From positions 19,839,638-19,903,637 of the forward strand of contig OY540815.1 in assembly GCA_961205875.1 (NCBI GenBank): 64,000 bases of DNA. Reading direction: 5' to 3'. Positions 11,953-24,879 of the stretch are shown piece after piece. Under the pieces are notes generated by a model. It made no database searches and was not told the DNA's origin. It saw only the letters and a program-made list of their open reading frames with translations. Source of the DNA: Sialis fuliginosa (taxonomy: Eukaryota; Arthropoda; Insecta; Megaloptera; Sialidae). The first letter of the stretch is position 1, and every line of letters starts with the position of its first letter. The position numbers and the translations under genes are program-made.

Positions 11953-12420
11953 ATATGTGCAATAAAATAAGGTTATCTATTCCTATGTTCTATGTTTATT
12001 CGAGAGTAATAAAAAATATATGAGTCGCTTAAAAATTCATAATAATATTTTACAAAAATAACTATCTATACATAGAAACTGTGAATGTCTGATAGCTGAT
12101 TGTTTATTGAATCCGGTCATTATTACTGGGGGATAGATAAATTTTACTTAGGAAAAATATGAGAGTTAAAAAAACCAATAGTAATTATTTGTGTATAAGG
12201 CTTTTAGCAAAACGTAATTGAAAATGATTTTTATTTAACATAAAATCATCACATATTTCAGACCGATGATTTGAACATAAAATTATTTTTCTTTCTTTTT
12301 TAAATGTGATTTTTTTTACTACGCAATTAAAATTTACTTGATAATAAATTAAAATAATTTTTGATTGATAACTTATTAATTTTGAAGTGTAATGAATTTA
12401 AAAAATAGTAGATATATTTG

Positions 12421-12704
12421 GCCATAAGCCTAATACCGAATATTCGGCAAATAATTTTCAGTACTTTTAATGTCAACAATAGCATGTATGATTTATTTTT
12501 TTAATTAAAAAAGTGCAGTTAATATACACGTGTATAAAAAATAAAAATATTCAATCTGTTGACATAAATTACATACTTTTTTAACATTTTACACTATTGG
12601 GTATTCGGCCGAATAATTTTGTAGTATTCGATATTCACCAGATAATTAATATGTTGCCAAATAGGCCGAATACCGAATAATTGCCGAATATTCGTTGCAA
12701 CTCT
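12421..12704. repeat. Repeat with ATTCGG-rich ends
   Basis: TAATACCGAATATTCGGCAA at the left. On the right GGCCGAATACCGAATAATTG then CCGAATATTCGTTGCAACTC, with the middle part also repeating GGCCGAATAATTTTG. In reverse the right end reads AGAGTTGCAACGAATATTCG, similar to ends of some hAT-like repeats. No target duplication seen. Confidence 0.4.
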
Positions 12705-13752
12705 AAAATTCAAAGTTATTAGGATTAATGGAATGTAAATGTTTCCTTTACTGAATTCATAGAAGTTTTTTCTTGTAATGGATTCTAGTGTTCATTTATG
12801 TGGTGAAAATATGTAGGTATACTGAATTTTAAAAATAAATTATTGATCTTTTTATTATTGTTTTTTCATTTAATTTCAAACCATTTTATTTGTCATCTAT
12901 TTCTTTGGCCACTGCAAAATTATAAAAAATTATTTGAAAGGAAATTTTTTTTTCCCAAGGAAAATAAACAAAATGGTGGCCAATTCAAAATTAAATGTCA
13001 AATTGGGTTTTTTTCCGATAGTTTTTCGTTAAAAAAATGTGAAATTTTCTAATAAAAAAAAGCTTCCGTACGTTAAGAAATGGCGTGAAGAATCCTGTGG
13101 CAAAATTTGAGATGGATAATTTGAAAACTCTTCGTTTAAAATCTTCCACCGTTTTGAAAAACGATATTTCAAGATAAACGCATTTAAGGTAGCATGTGAG
13201 ATGTTTTTTTTAATCTTGCTGGTCGATTTATTTTTCTAAGAAAGGCTGTAGCGACCGGAATAATTCGAATGTCTCGACCAAAATTTAATAGCATGTTTAT
13301 GAGTCCATATATTTCGATAATACAAAAAAAAAATATTTTCACAAAATTTAACTCACAATATTATATCCCTGAAGCTACCTATTTTGATTAAAAATGAAAT
13401 CATGCTAATTATATTTTGAAAGCTAAAGTAAGTAAATGATTAAAATCTATTCACATTCCTACCAATTATGTTTGTGTTTAATTTCTGATAAATACTTTTT
13501 TTTGTGAAACAAGTAAACATATTGGATTTCGTTCTAATTTTTGAAAATCTATGGCCTTGGGCATTTGTTTAATAAATATAAATACTTTATTTACATGCAT
13601 AAGTTGTTTTCTTAACACATAAATAATACCAATAAATAAATTAATATTAATCATGGTCATTCTTGTTCGTAAGTAATTAAATGTTTAATACGTAGGAAAC
13701 AAGCTATAATAAAAATTATAATTAATACAGTATGAATAAAAAATATGGAATA

Positions 13753-14362
13753 TTACTCATATTTTCTAACAAAAATGTTTAAGTAAAAGTTTTCAGAGAA
13801 ATTATTTCCTATGTAATGCTTCAAAAAACTTGGCGCTATTAGTTACGTTACTATAGCATCCAACTTTTTTTTTAATGACATATCTTTTTTATTGATTCTA
13901 TAAATAGATCTTACGATTAATTTTAATGACATTGCATTTTATAATCTCAAAACACATGAACTGCAACTTAACCAAGTAAACCTTGGAAAATGACTGAAAC
14001 TTGCCAAAAAAACTTTTAGAAAAAGAATACAGATATTTTTGAACATTTGTTAAATTAATTTATTTGGTCGTTAGATTTTTTTTGATGATTTCCAATTTTC
14101 AATCATTATTCAAGGCTTACTTGGTTAAGTTGCAATTTATGTGATCTGAGATTATAAAAATAACTTTTCTCAAAATTTTTCGTACGCAATATCATTAAAA
14201 AATTTAATAGGGCTGCATGCAAAAAATTCAGATCTATTCATAGAATTTATAAAAAAAGATTTGTTGTCATTTAAAAAATAGTAACGTAACTAATATCACC
14301 AAAAGGTTAGCATAAAATAGGAAATAATTTCTCTAAAAACTTTTACTAAGAAAAAATGAGCA
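13753..14362. mobile_element. Fold-back element
   Basis: The left arm contains AAGTAAAAGTTTTCAGAGAA, ATTAGTTACGTTACTAT and CTTAACCAAGTAA; the right arm carries the complements in reverse order. Arms are about 280 bases with moderate divergence and meet near 14050. No coding content and no obvious target duplication. Confidence 0.75.
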
Positions 14363-14936
14363 ATGTTCTGTTTTATTTACTAACATATATTTATATTATA
14401 ATCACATAATTTTGTATTTCTAATGTTAACAAAGTTTAAATGTTGTCCAGTAGAAAGGACATCCCATTGCAGGTCTGTGATCCATGAAGTATAAAATAAC
14501 AATACTACTTTTATTTGAATCACTGATCGACAAAATCATTGGACTGTACGAGATAGTAAACCCGTTATTTCGAGTCCTGGTGATTTGCGAGCTGAATCTA
14601 TAGATTCCATACAGATAAAAACAAACTCTACACTGTTGTTAAATTGCATTCAATCGATCTTTTTACTTTAAACTCATATCCAACTTACTCTAGTAAATTT
14701 GTAGGGATTAAAAAGTAAATATTTCATAAAAAATTAAAGAAAAACATCTATCTAAAAATAATAATAATTTTGAAATAAGTAATTTATTTCCGTTTTTTGA
14801 ATAACTCAATCAATAAATCTCACAAAAATGAATAGGAAGTTAAAACTATAAGCTGCTTATCATTTATTTTAAATTGTCAAAGTTGAAAATAAATTAAAAA
14901 ACGATTTTCTTAGCTTTAATCATAGAACAAGAATAT

Positions 14937-15320
14937 GATTTTATTTTTTGTAATTTGAAGCATCCGCATTAAGTAAAATTCTGCATGCTTTCTTTTGCAT
15001 CGATATTTCTCGTAAACGGTTTATCCTATGATAAATGATATTTTTGTGTATTTTGTGTCATACAATCTTATATATGTAAGTTCACAACTTAGGAAAAAAA
15101 TTAAAAAACAAAAAATATTAGATAAAAATCGATGGGCCCACTGGCCCCATACACCCCTGGTCTAAATTACTATTTCATAACTGTAGCACAATAGGTTCTC
15201 AAGATATTAATTGAAGGGCTGTAGCGACTGTAACCCCCTCAAGAAAAATTTCCGGACACATGTTCATAATATAATGTTTTTTGCTTAAAATATTTTTCTC
15301 AATTTACTGATCAAGTTTGG
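14937..15320. repeat. Diverged half copy of the 11124-11952 family
   Basis: GTAATTTGAAGCATCCGCAT then TAAGTAAAATT parallels 11623-11660, and AATTTCCGGACACATGTT followed by TTTTTTGCTTAAAAT parallels 11804-11845. Only one arm is visible. A GC-richer insert (GGGCCCACTGGCCCCATACA, 15133) separates the two matches. Confidence 0.55.
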
Positions 15321-15645
15321 CACGATAGTGCTGAATCATCTTGCATAAAAACATTATACATATTTCATGCAGTCTCAAGTTCATTGCTATTTCCATAACA
15401 ACTATTAGTTTCCTAAATTTTATTTTCGGAAAAAGATGTGCTTACTTGTTTGAATCTTTTAATGTTAATGTATAAATAAATATATAAATATAGTGAGAGA
15501 TCGGGCTGCACTCGAGACGAGACAAAAGTTAGATAAGTCTTATCTCGTACAAAATTAAGCCTGTAAACAAATTGATAAATTATTTATTAGATTTGGTCTA
15601 TAAAAATGTATTACGATGCGTGGACACTTTTAAAATTGATATATA

Positions 15646-15947
15646 CAAGTAGTCGTCGATTTACGACGGTTCGACTCACAAACAGTTACGGAGATTTTTC
15701 AAAAATAAAAGGGAACCCGCGACTGTTTATTATGTATAGGAAATGCAATTCGAAAAATGTCAAAAACAAAAATATTATTTTTGACCGCGTTTTTTTACGA
15801 AACTTGACTTATACATATGTCTAAATATTTCTCGAAAAATTAAAAGAAAAGCTACTTTGGCAACTTTGATTTATCTTCTTTGTGGCATATCAATGTGAAA
15901 TTGTAACTTTAATTAACCTATCTTGGTCGTAAGTCGAGGAATACCTG
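15646..15947. mobile_element. TA-flanked pogo/mariner-type MITE
   Basis: Left end CAAGTAGTCGTCGATTTACG and right end (reverse) CAGGTATTCCTCGACTTACG, flanked by TA at 15644-15645 and 15948-15949. 302 bases. The inner segment 15824-15921 is repeated at 18260-18352 inside a different element. Confidence 0.75.
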
Positions 15948-16539
15948 TATACTGTATATTTTTTTTTTTAAAACAACAAACTTGGGGTTAATGAACTTTT
16001 TTATTGTCAACTCAGTGCCCAAAAATATAACAGAATTAAAGTGGCCCTGACGTGCAACTCTAGTAGATGAAAAAGGGGATCGGGACCTTATTTTGATTAA
16101 ATTCAGTTCGATTCAATAAAGTATTATTTTTCACGTAAGAAATACGACATTAAATGTGAGATAACATAATATTTGTGTCCTTTGTATTAAATCGATATAT
16201 TTTGTAACAGTGTAACGCGGATGATGTATGTATGTTGCAGTAAACCGTACATTATTTTCATTGTGACTTTTATATACTTCAAAGAGTTATTGATATAACT
16301 TTTATTTTTACACTATTTTTGAATACGATAAAAGATGAGCAATGTCAGATACCGACAATACCATTATTTAGACTAAAAAAGGACTCCAACTGTAATAGAA
16401 ATATATTTTAATATTTAATACTAATTTGTATTATGTAACCGATATTTCATCTCTCAACTACTACAAAAGTTTTAGTGACCTCTTTTATAAGAAACTGAAT
16501 GTTCTATAAATAGAGTCTATACAATTTTCACGTAATATG

Positions 16540-16805
16540 TGTCGTTCTTGAGATATTTAAAAAAATAACTGTTTTGGGATGTCACTGCTCCCCCTTACAC
16601 ACGATTTTAATTCAGACTCAACCAATCAACCAATTTTTATTATAATAAGCTCAATGGTTCATAAGTTATGCGTGTGACAAGGATTCAGGGGACGGACACA
16701 TATACACACAAATGGAAAGATTAAGTAAAAATTTTGAAATCAGAGAATAACTTTTTTTTTTAAAACGATATCAAAGCTTCTCGTATCTTCTATATGGCGA
16801 GAAAA
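16540..16805. repeat. Dispersed repeat (copy 1)
   Basis: ACACACGATTTTAATTCAGA, AAGGATTCAGGGGACGGACA, GGAAAGATTAAGTAAAAATT and AAAGCTTCTCGTATCTTCTA appear in the same order as at 43905-44140. Probably the 3' part of an old retroelement. Confidence 0.55.
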
Positions 16806-18091
16806 CAAAAATTATTATTATTTTAACAAAGTGATCCTTGAACTTCTGACTAATCTAAGAGTTTATTTGTACAAATACAGAAATCGTCTTCAGTAAAATT
16901 TAATAACTAGGTTTATTTAAATTCTATGTAAAACCCTCAATTTCGTAATTGATATTTGTTGCATAAAGAAAATGATATGTTTCTTTTATATAAATAATAT
17001 ACGTTGATAAACATGTCGATTCATAGTTATTCTCTTATTATAACCATTAAATTTACTATATGTATACATAAAATTATAGTTAACATGTTAATTGTTTACA
17101 TTTTCTAGAATTATCGAAATAACGATGATAGTGGAAACAGACATACAAAATTAAGAAGTATTATATTATTAATATCTATTTACATGTTACATAGTTATTA
17201 ATTTACTAATTTTGTTTTAAGATAAATGCCGCAGTGGGGTAGTTTTTTTTGGAGTTTTGAGACAAAGTACAAACGCCTTTGATGTATGGGTACTAAAATT
17301 TATAAAATTCAATTTAATGATGCAAATTCAAATTCATTTTCATTATAAATTTTGATTAAATTTTAATTACCAAATACAGAAAACAAAGTATAATTTAAAA
17401 AAAATCTAATTAATATTTACATAAATCATAAAAAAATAATTAATTTCAATTGAATCCTACTATTCCGATCACCCCCTCCCCACTTCCACTGTCTAGTTAG
17501 ATACTGAAGATGGGGGGGGGGGGGAATTTAAATGTAAAAGAATTGTCTGGGAAGATTATTTTTAGTAAAAACAATTTCAAATCACGAGCATACGTGTTTT
17601 CTTAAGGATGTATGGCAGGTACAGTCTGAGTCAAAAATAATGCAAATCTAGATGAATGAACAATAAAAATCAAATAATGAATTGGTTTATAAATTACTTA
17701 AGCTGTATTATGTACTAAAACCTGAAATTTTGTGTGGGTACTTTAGATTTATTAAGGAATAACTTCTCCAAATTTATACTATTTCTCATAGAAATTAGAT
17801 ACCTGCTATACATCCTTAACTAAACCATCATTTCTTAATGAATTCTACAAACCGGCTTTATTTATTAAATTTATGTGAATACATGAACCACCTACTTTTT
17901 TTTAAATTGCAATTAAATACATTTCCTTGTTTCTCAGCGATAAATAAAATAACATTTTGTTTGTGATTGTGTTTCTTGTACAACCCGCCTTAGTAAATGC
18001 ATTTAAAACATATTTTATACTTACATAAAGACCTTCAGATTTAATTTGGTTGATTTGGTGTATTTTATGACATGAAAACGTGGAGTCTTAG
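16806..18091. other. Non-coding, nothing recognised
   Basis: AT-rich; holds one G run. No exon-like block or element ends were seen. Confidence 0.5.
17512..17525. repeat. G homopolymer run
   Basis: A run of 13-14 G directly after GAAGATGGG, close to a C-rich stretch (17469-17490). Similar runs occur at 2339-2352 and, as C, at 20768-20781. Run lengths in raw assemblies are unreliable. Confidence 0.8.
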
Positions 18092-18608
18092 TAAGGGTAA
18101 GGCCCGTTGTAGAGGAAGTGCACTAACATTTAGTTTTACATTGAATTCAACAAACGGGAATCATGAAATGCATATTCAATTATATACAGTGTGAAAAAAG
18201 TGTGTGTCATTTTTAACCTCTAATTTGGGAAAAAGTGAAACAGACCTCTAATGGAAAATATTTCTCGAAAAATTAAAAGTAAAGCTACAAAGGCAACTTT
18301 GATTTATCTTCTTTGTGGCATATCAATGTGAAATTGTAACTTTAATTAATATCTTAGTTATACAGAAAGTTATGTGCAACGAATTAAAAGTTAATTCACA
18401 TGTTTTGACATCGACTAACAGGGATAACAAAGGGAGGGGTGACACATCACTTATTAGGCGATTCATATTTTCAGGTCGCTTTAACAAACTTTCAATGATG
18501 ATGTCAGTTTTTATAATTCTCCTATAAACAAATTAGTTTTTTAGTTGCAAGCTTGTTTCACTCTTACCCCATTTTTTTGGTGTTTCATATTTACCCCGCT
18601 CGACCCTA
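18092..18608. mobile_element. Probable TA-flanked element, GGGT-type end
   Basis: The right end, read in reverse, begins TAGGGTCGAGCGGGGTAAAT and then AAACACC, close to the left end of the element at 38121. The left boundary is uncertain: a GGGTAAGGCCCG lies at 18095 but is not a good match. It contains 18260-18352, a segment shared with the 15646-15947 MITE. Confidence 0.35.
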
Positions 18609-18964
18609 CGTATTATATTCGTATTACATTATATGAATCGTAGAATATGATGACAGTGTTAGACTTAATGCAGCTAACTCTTCTGTAAGATCATTCTCAA
18701 GTTAACGATCTTATAATAAATTTATAATAAAGATTTAAAAAAAAGGATTTTTTGAATAGACAAAACATAATTCAAGATTTTAGGACTTATATGTACTATT
18801 TAAAAATTTTTGGCATAAAAATGTTATCAAATATTAAAAAAGTCGAGCCTTGCATACTAGTGTCCTGTATTTACCTCATAGTTTTTCAATTTATTCAATT
18901 ATGTTAATTTAGTTTAATTTTATCAAAAATTTGGTAAAATACCAGTTGTTATGTATAATAGCTC

Positions 18965-19060
18965 TTCCTATGACCTATGACAAACAGACAGATAGACGTA
19001 TTGCAGTGTTGATTCCATAAATGTTTCTTTTATCCGGTGTAAATACGGAACACTAAAAAC
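18965..19060 (+). repeat. Dispersed repeat ending GGAACACTAAAAA (copy 1)
   Basis: GACAAACAGACAGATAGACG, TGTTGATTCCATAAATGTTT and ACGGAACACTAAAAACA. The wording 'cggaacactaaaaa' is typical of the ends of insect LINE/SINE insertions. 55255-55310 repeats its last part. Confidence 0.4.
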
Positions 19061-19558
19061 AATGGTTGATAATAAAAAGTATTAATATGTATGATGTATC
19101 TATACTTGACATTATATTATACCGATAAAAAATAATAATAATTGAATCAGTTTTAATAGTTATGTTCAATGAAATAAATAAGAATTAGCAAAAACATCCG
19201 GATTTTTACTGCATTGATCCAATGTACGACATCAACATTTTTCTTAACGTAAAAATAGAGTTTAAATAGTGATGTAACGCCTACAGAATTGCACGTCTTC
19301 AGGCTGTAAGTTTTTATCGCGAACGTCTATTCTAGATTCTAGCACTCAACATTACTGCTCGTAATAACGCGGGAGGAGTTTTGTACAAAAGAGAACACGC
19401 TGAAGCACTCCGAACTCATTTTCTATTGTTTCGAAAATAGTTTTGAAACTTATTCGAAGATGTACGTGCAGAACTAGCCATATGCAAAATAGAGACTGCA
19501 ATAATCTTCCATTTTTAATAAAACTTTGCTATTTCACAATTCAGTTATTACTGGCATA

Positions 19559-20005
19559 AGGTACTGGCACCAATCTTGGATATGACCCAAATAATGGCTG
19601 TTTTTAAATTAAATGTACTGAATTGGAAATATTTGTTTATATTTGATTACTACCATTTCTGAATATTAATCTATATACATTTAACTGTCTTACAGCGTGA
19701 TTTGATGACAAATGTCAAAATGATAGACATTTAAACTAATTATTAGTATAGTTTATTTATTAATTATTATATTATCATATCTGGTTTTACTTTATCCATT
19801 ACTGGAGAAAAAAACATAAACAAAATAAAAGGCTATAATTTAAAAAACAAACTATATTTGCGGACTTTGGTAATTAAATTGATTAAATAAAGAGTTACTT
19901 GTTTTATTAGTAACATGAGTTCATGAGAATTACAAAAAAGAAACTCGTCATTCACAAAAACAGTAAGCCTTGCTTTTGTAGCGGCCATAACTGGTGTCAA
20001 TACCT
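19559..20005. mobile_element. AGGT-ended, TA-flanked MITE (copy 1)
   Basis: Left end AGGTACTGGCACCAATCTTG, right end in reverse AGGTATTGACACCAGTTATG, with TA at 19557-19558 and 20006-20007. 447 bases with no coding content. It is collinear with 61696-62204 over most of its length, including GGTTTTACTTTATCCA and GAGTTCATGA. Confidence 0.8.
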
Positions 20006-20610
20006 TATATATTTTTACATTTCATAGATTGATAACCGAAAAGCATGTCTTGATAAATGGAGAGACCGGGGTATAAGAAATATATTATTATCTATATCTA
20101 GTTGATATTTTTTATCCACTTCCTCGATACGATCGTTTTTAAGAGATTCAGTTTAGTATAATAAGGTAGCCAAAACTTTTTATAAATTATAAATAAAACT
20201 CAAATATAACAACATTAATTTAATACACTTACAAGCACTTTGAATGGGGTATCAATCTTAAAATCATTTCTATTGACAGATTATATATAAACAAATATAT
20301 TATGTATAAAAATAAATACATTTACAGTAACGTATGATAGTAGTATGTAAATAAGAGCGTAATCCTTAGTATAAGTCAACAATTAGTCATTGTTAAGTAT
20401 GTACATAAATTTACATATATATATAAAATATTGCTTGTCTCGCCTTTTGTCTATGTTAACAATAACTTATAATAGTCTTGTGCATTGTCTGGATTAAGAT
20501 TCTCATTGCGGTCTATTGAACAAAATACATATATTCAATACTCCTTTATACAATGATATTAAACATCCATATTGATTGGTTCAAACAATCTCAACGTTAT
20601 ACCTACATCG

Positions 20611-20633
20611 TAGTAATAATAATAATAATAATA
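20611..20633. repeat. (TAA)n microsatellite
   Basis: Seven consecutive TAA-type units in otherwise mixed sequence. Confidence 0.9.
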
Positions 20634-21059
20634 TATTCTCGCAACTATAATATTAACCCTTAAAAGACGAATGAGGGGACGTTATGTACCCAGTGCCGGA
20701 TAAAGTATGTAGCAAACGTTATAAAAAGGCCCTTGGTAGTGGTGACACCCGAGGTAGAAACCGATAGTGTCCCCCCCCCCCAAATTTGAAAGTGCAAGCT
20801 TTTGAATGAGCTTTGGATCATACAAATCTAATAATGTTTCGCAAAGATATAACTGTTTGAAAATTTGAATTTTTTTTTGCTTTTGTTTAATTATCCCTTA
20901 ATTTTTTGAGGAGTGTTTAATAAAACACCACTTTTACAGACAAACGTTTCTCAATTTAATGTGGGCAAATTTAGAAAAATCTATTTAAAAAATCAAAGAT
21001 CGGAGCTTTAAAAACCGATTTTTCATACATTCGTAAAGTTAGGTAATATTATAGGTTTA

Positions 21060-21317
21060 GGGTGACCAGATTTTAGTTATTGTAAACCCTGACATGTAAA
21101 TGAAGACCCCTTTTTATTTTATTTTATCCTTTTTATTTTTATTTTCATAAAATTTACTACCCTAATCTGCACTTTTATGCCCTCTGTTCTATTTTTGACG
21201 ACCTTTTTTAATCGTCATTTTTTGCAAAACCCGGAGAAATTGCACCGAAACCCTGAGTCCGGAGAACCAGTTTGCAAACCCTGAGACTCCGGGTCAAAAC
21301 CTCATACCTGGTCACCC
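21060..21317. mobile_element. Candidate short DNA element with GGGTGACCAG ends
   Basis: GGGTGACCAGATTTTAG at 21060 and, in reverse from 21317, GGGTGACCAGGTATGAG. Subterminal AAACCCTGA/CCCTGAGTCC strings repeat inside. About 258 bases, non-coding. A clean target duplication was not found. Confidence 0.5.
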
Positions 21318-22560
21318 ATGTGACATAGGTACTTTTAATCTATTCTCTTTATCTCCTCGTAAAATAACAAAACAAGCTACTATAGTACTTACAAACGTAA
21401 AATTATTTAAAAATCAATTCAAATCATGAAAGAAAATGTCATGTGACACATCATAGTGTATGTAGAACACGAATTACATATTTAACAATGTTTGCTCTGT
21501 GAAATTAACCTGTTGCTCTAGTGGTCATTGACAAAACGTTTATGTATGTGTGTGCATAGACACTAAATACAAATCTCGTCAAAAGTGGGTGTGAAGATGA
21601 TCAAACCAATGAAATCCTCATCAAGCTCTTATGGTATTCTCTCTCGAAAATTTATGTAGGTATATTATAAATATTTTAGTACATTTTCATAATTAATTCG
21701 TCTACATTAAATATTTTAAAACAAGCAAAATTTTATGTATTATTTAAATAGAGTACCAGGATAGTAAAATTACAGATAAATGTAAAATATTTAGACAAAA
21801 ATTAAATCATCATTAGAGTGAACTTTGAACGAATATAAACAATAACGGAATTAATACATGGAAAGAAGATTATTACCTAGAGATTATGTGGAATACAACC
21901 ATACTTTGAAATAATAATTATTCTTTCATGCGAAGATTAAAAATGGATTCTGGACAAAAGGTAGACAAGGACAAAAGGTGTAGTCCCAAAGGGCAGACAA
22001 AAAAATTATACAAAATTTATATTAATTTATATACTTATAAATTTATTAATTTTTTATTACATTTTTGTGGGGGCTTATGCAATAAGCCCTCCTACAATAA
22101 TATTGTATTATTTAATTTACTTTAACGTTATAACTTTTTTTTTGAGGGGGGGTGTGAGTCATGTAAATTTTTCCTCTAAATTTACATGTAAACTGTATAG
22201 AGTATAATGTAGACAAATGAAAATGGTTTTATAAACTTGCTCTCCATCTAAAGTGAAAGGAGAAATTAGAGATATGGTATTTTAAATCTTGTATATAAAT
22301 TGTATTTATTTACAGCAAGTCCTTTAATAATCTTCTAAAGAATAATAAAATTGATAATATATATATAGATGATTACAAACTAATAAACAAAACAAAACAA
22401 GCTTGCAAATTGTGTTTACAACTCAAATTCTGCAAGAGAAATAAAAAACAATCTAATGTATTCAAATTTCATTATGATCAAAGTGAGCCATAACAGCTTG
22501 TCGTGCGATACACGAAGTACCCGACGCGACTTGGTTGTAGAATCTATCCTTGTTTTAGAT

Positions 22561-22680
22561 CAGTGGTCCTTAATCTTTTCTGAAACGTGGAACACTTTCA
22601 AACAATAATAAACCCATTTGTGGAACAAATAATAATTTCTAGTGTGCAATATTTAAGGATCTCTTATTATTGTTAAAATT
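22561..22680 (+). repeat. hAT-like left end relic
   Basis: CAGTGGTCCTTAATCTTTTC then TGAAACGTGGAACAC at 22561 is close to widespread hAT termini (CAGTGGTTCTCAA...). No matching right end or duplication found. Confidence 0.35.
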
Positions 22681-22979
22681 GTCGTACATAAATAAATTAA
22701 AAACTAATTTTTCAGTGTTTTTGAAAATTAAATTAAACTTTTTTTTCCGCAATATAAGTGCAGTTTGTAATTGTTTTTGAGGTTAGATATTAAGAAATAA
22801 CGAGTGACTTTTTTTAGGTCGAAATTCAAGTGTAAGCCAAGATATTCGTAAGTAACTAAACCGCAAATAAGAATTTTTTTGAGAGAAAAAATCGAGCGGA
22901 AGTCGAATTTGTCCAGGAACTCAGCTATGGACTTCCCATTTAATTTTTTTTAAATACATCGCCGTGTGGAAATAACATT

Positions 22980-23125
22980 ATATTATAATTAAATTATGAT
23001 TCTACATTTAAACATATTTTTAGGACAAATATTTATTTTCTAATTTATTTCCCACCTATTGCGCTATCTCGTTTATAACGCGTTTTTGAACCAATTCGCT
23101 CATAAGTGTCATAATGAAGTTTCAC
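22980..23125. mobile_element. Tigger-like relic, right end
   Basis: CCTATTGCGCTATCTCGTTT then ATAACGCG matches the right part of the element at 51861-52320 (52250-52278), and the block ends GAAGTTTCAC. The left boundary is unclear; 22815-22930 may hold a heavily decayed coding part. It is cut on its right by the element starting at 23128. Confidence 0.6.
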
Positions 23126-23127
23126 TA

Positions 23128-23589
23128 AGGTGCAGTGGGGTAAGTGTATTAACGGGTTCTTTTTATTATAATACGAGTGAAATTGTAATAGCTAATATGT
23201 AGTGAACTACTAAAAGTGAATACCAACTTGTTTAAAAAGTTCAATACTCCAAAACTAAACAACGTATCTTGATGCGGTAAAAAACATTTTATATTAGGCG
23301 TATTCACAATTCTGCTCTTGCCTCATAGCATATGAAATAATGCTTCAAAGCGTTTTTACTACCGGTAATGCACTTGCCCCGAAAATGGGGCAAGTGCACT
23401 GTAGTTGACATTTTTTACAATTTCCTATCATAATGCAAATATACAAAGAAAATTGGCATCCTATTAAATTTAAACTAGTCAGTAATAACTGCACAATCAT
23501 TTGATACTGTATTTATATAACAGATTGAAAATATATGGGTTCAAAGTCCAACTATGCAAAAACCGGTCTGCACTTACCCCACTGCACCT
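23128..23589. mobile_element. AGGT-ended, TA-flanked element with central hairpin
   Basis: Perfect inverted ends AGGTGCAGTGGGGTAAGTG at both sides, flanked by TA (23126-23127, 23590-23591). In the middle, TGCACTTGCCCC and its complement form a 12-bp hairpin with a six-base loop (about 23365-23394). 462 bases. It inserted directly against the end of a Tigger-like relic (22980-23125). GGGGCAAG-type ends are common in pogo-like elements. Confidence 0.85.
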
Positions 23590-24850
23590 TATATATAAAA
23601 TATTATAAGATAAATAAACCATCTATTTGTATACCAATTCGCACTACGTGTCTCCACTGCTATGAGGAAATATGCATCAACTATTTTGTGCACATACGAT
23701 CAAGCTGCCGCTTCTGATATTCTTAACTCAATGAATCCGACCGCTTGGGGTCGATACCAACAATCCCGGAAACAACTCGATATGGCAATGTGACAGTAAA
23801 GTTGCTATTTGTATAAACGCGAGAAGAAGTTGACATATTTCTTGTCGGTCAGAAGTGAAGCTACTTTGTCATATATGGATATTTTATATAGACGAAATTT
23901 GTTTTAGTAATTTTATATCATATATATTTGTATATAAGGTACAGTAATTTTATAGTTACTATGGAATAATTCCAAATGGTCCAAAAATTATTTCATCGTT
24001 ATAAATAACACAGGGTAACATTGTGCAAACATTGACATCAGATTTAGTAGTCAATTTTGGATAATTCCGGTCTACTGAATACGAAAATAATAACAGATTT
24101 GCCGAATTGACTCTACTTTTGAGATAAAGACAATCCAAATCCAAATCCATGAGCGCTTTTTGTATCGGTCTATACCTTTGACGTTTACAGCACAAAAGTA
24201 TCAATCATCAAGGTGGTTTCTTGGCTCATTTTATGTTATCGGTATTCCAAATGGGAGTCCTTTTCGTCCTCCTTCGCTCCAATATTGAAGTAACTCCACA
24301 CAAGTTTTACAATATATAATTTTTGTATATTTTGTTGTAAAATAAACTATTTGCTGTGAATCGTGTGTTGTGGGCATATTAGGTGGGCATTTCGGGTGGG
24401 CATGATTACTTTATGTTTAATTGAATTACACCGGGTCAATAAACAACGTCTTTCCTAATTTATTTATTTATGAAAATTAATTTCAGTAATATTCGTATTA
24501 AATATTTGTACACCTAGTTATCATTTTAACACATACGAAATTTTAATCAAATCCATTTAACAAACGATACAATAATTATATTATTACTTGTGTTTTACAC
24601 TACATTACTGTTATGTATTGTATATAGTAGATATGTATGTAGATATCACTTACAAGAAACCAATATAATGCAAAAATGCACATGTATGTCATCAAAAATA
24701 TGGTAATTTATATTCTACAATATTTATTATTAATGAAAAAACACATTTTTTATGTATTTACACATTAATTATGTCTAAACAGAAAAATATTTTTTTAATC
24801 AACTTAATTAAACACCTTAATCCACAATAAAATAATCTAATTCAACACGT
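23590..24850. other. Intergenic, somewhat less AT-biased
   Basis: 23720-24300 is of mixed composition with an unrecognised 81-codon minus-strand frame (23959-24204). I found no splice-site support and do not call a gene. TGGGCATATTAGGTGGGCAT (24373) is a local duplication around GGTGGGCAT. Confidence 0.45.
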
Positions 24851-24879
24851 GTTTCGACCTCACATGAAGTCCTCATCGG
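24851..24879 (-). ncRNA. Hammerhead-like core motif C
   Basis: The minus strand reads CCGATGA, G, hairpin GACTTC-ATGT-GAGGTC (all six pairs, one of them G-T), then GAAACACGTGTT. The U of the core CUGANGA is changed to C. The 3' side ATTGTGGATTAAGGTGT is shared with motifs A and B. Confidence 0.4.

Larger units (their letters stand above)
20006..22560. other. Non-coding, minor repeats only
   Basis: Contains the (TAA)n run, a hAT-like CAGTGCCGG at 20686 without partner, a C run, and the candidate element 21060-21317. No coding content supported. Confidence 0.5.

Noticed and set aside
23959..24204. 81-codon minus-strand frame
   Set aside because: Mixed composition but no homology recognised and no splice sites that fit; not enough to call a gene.
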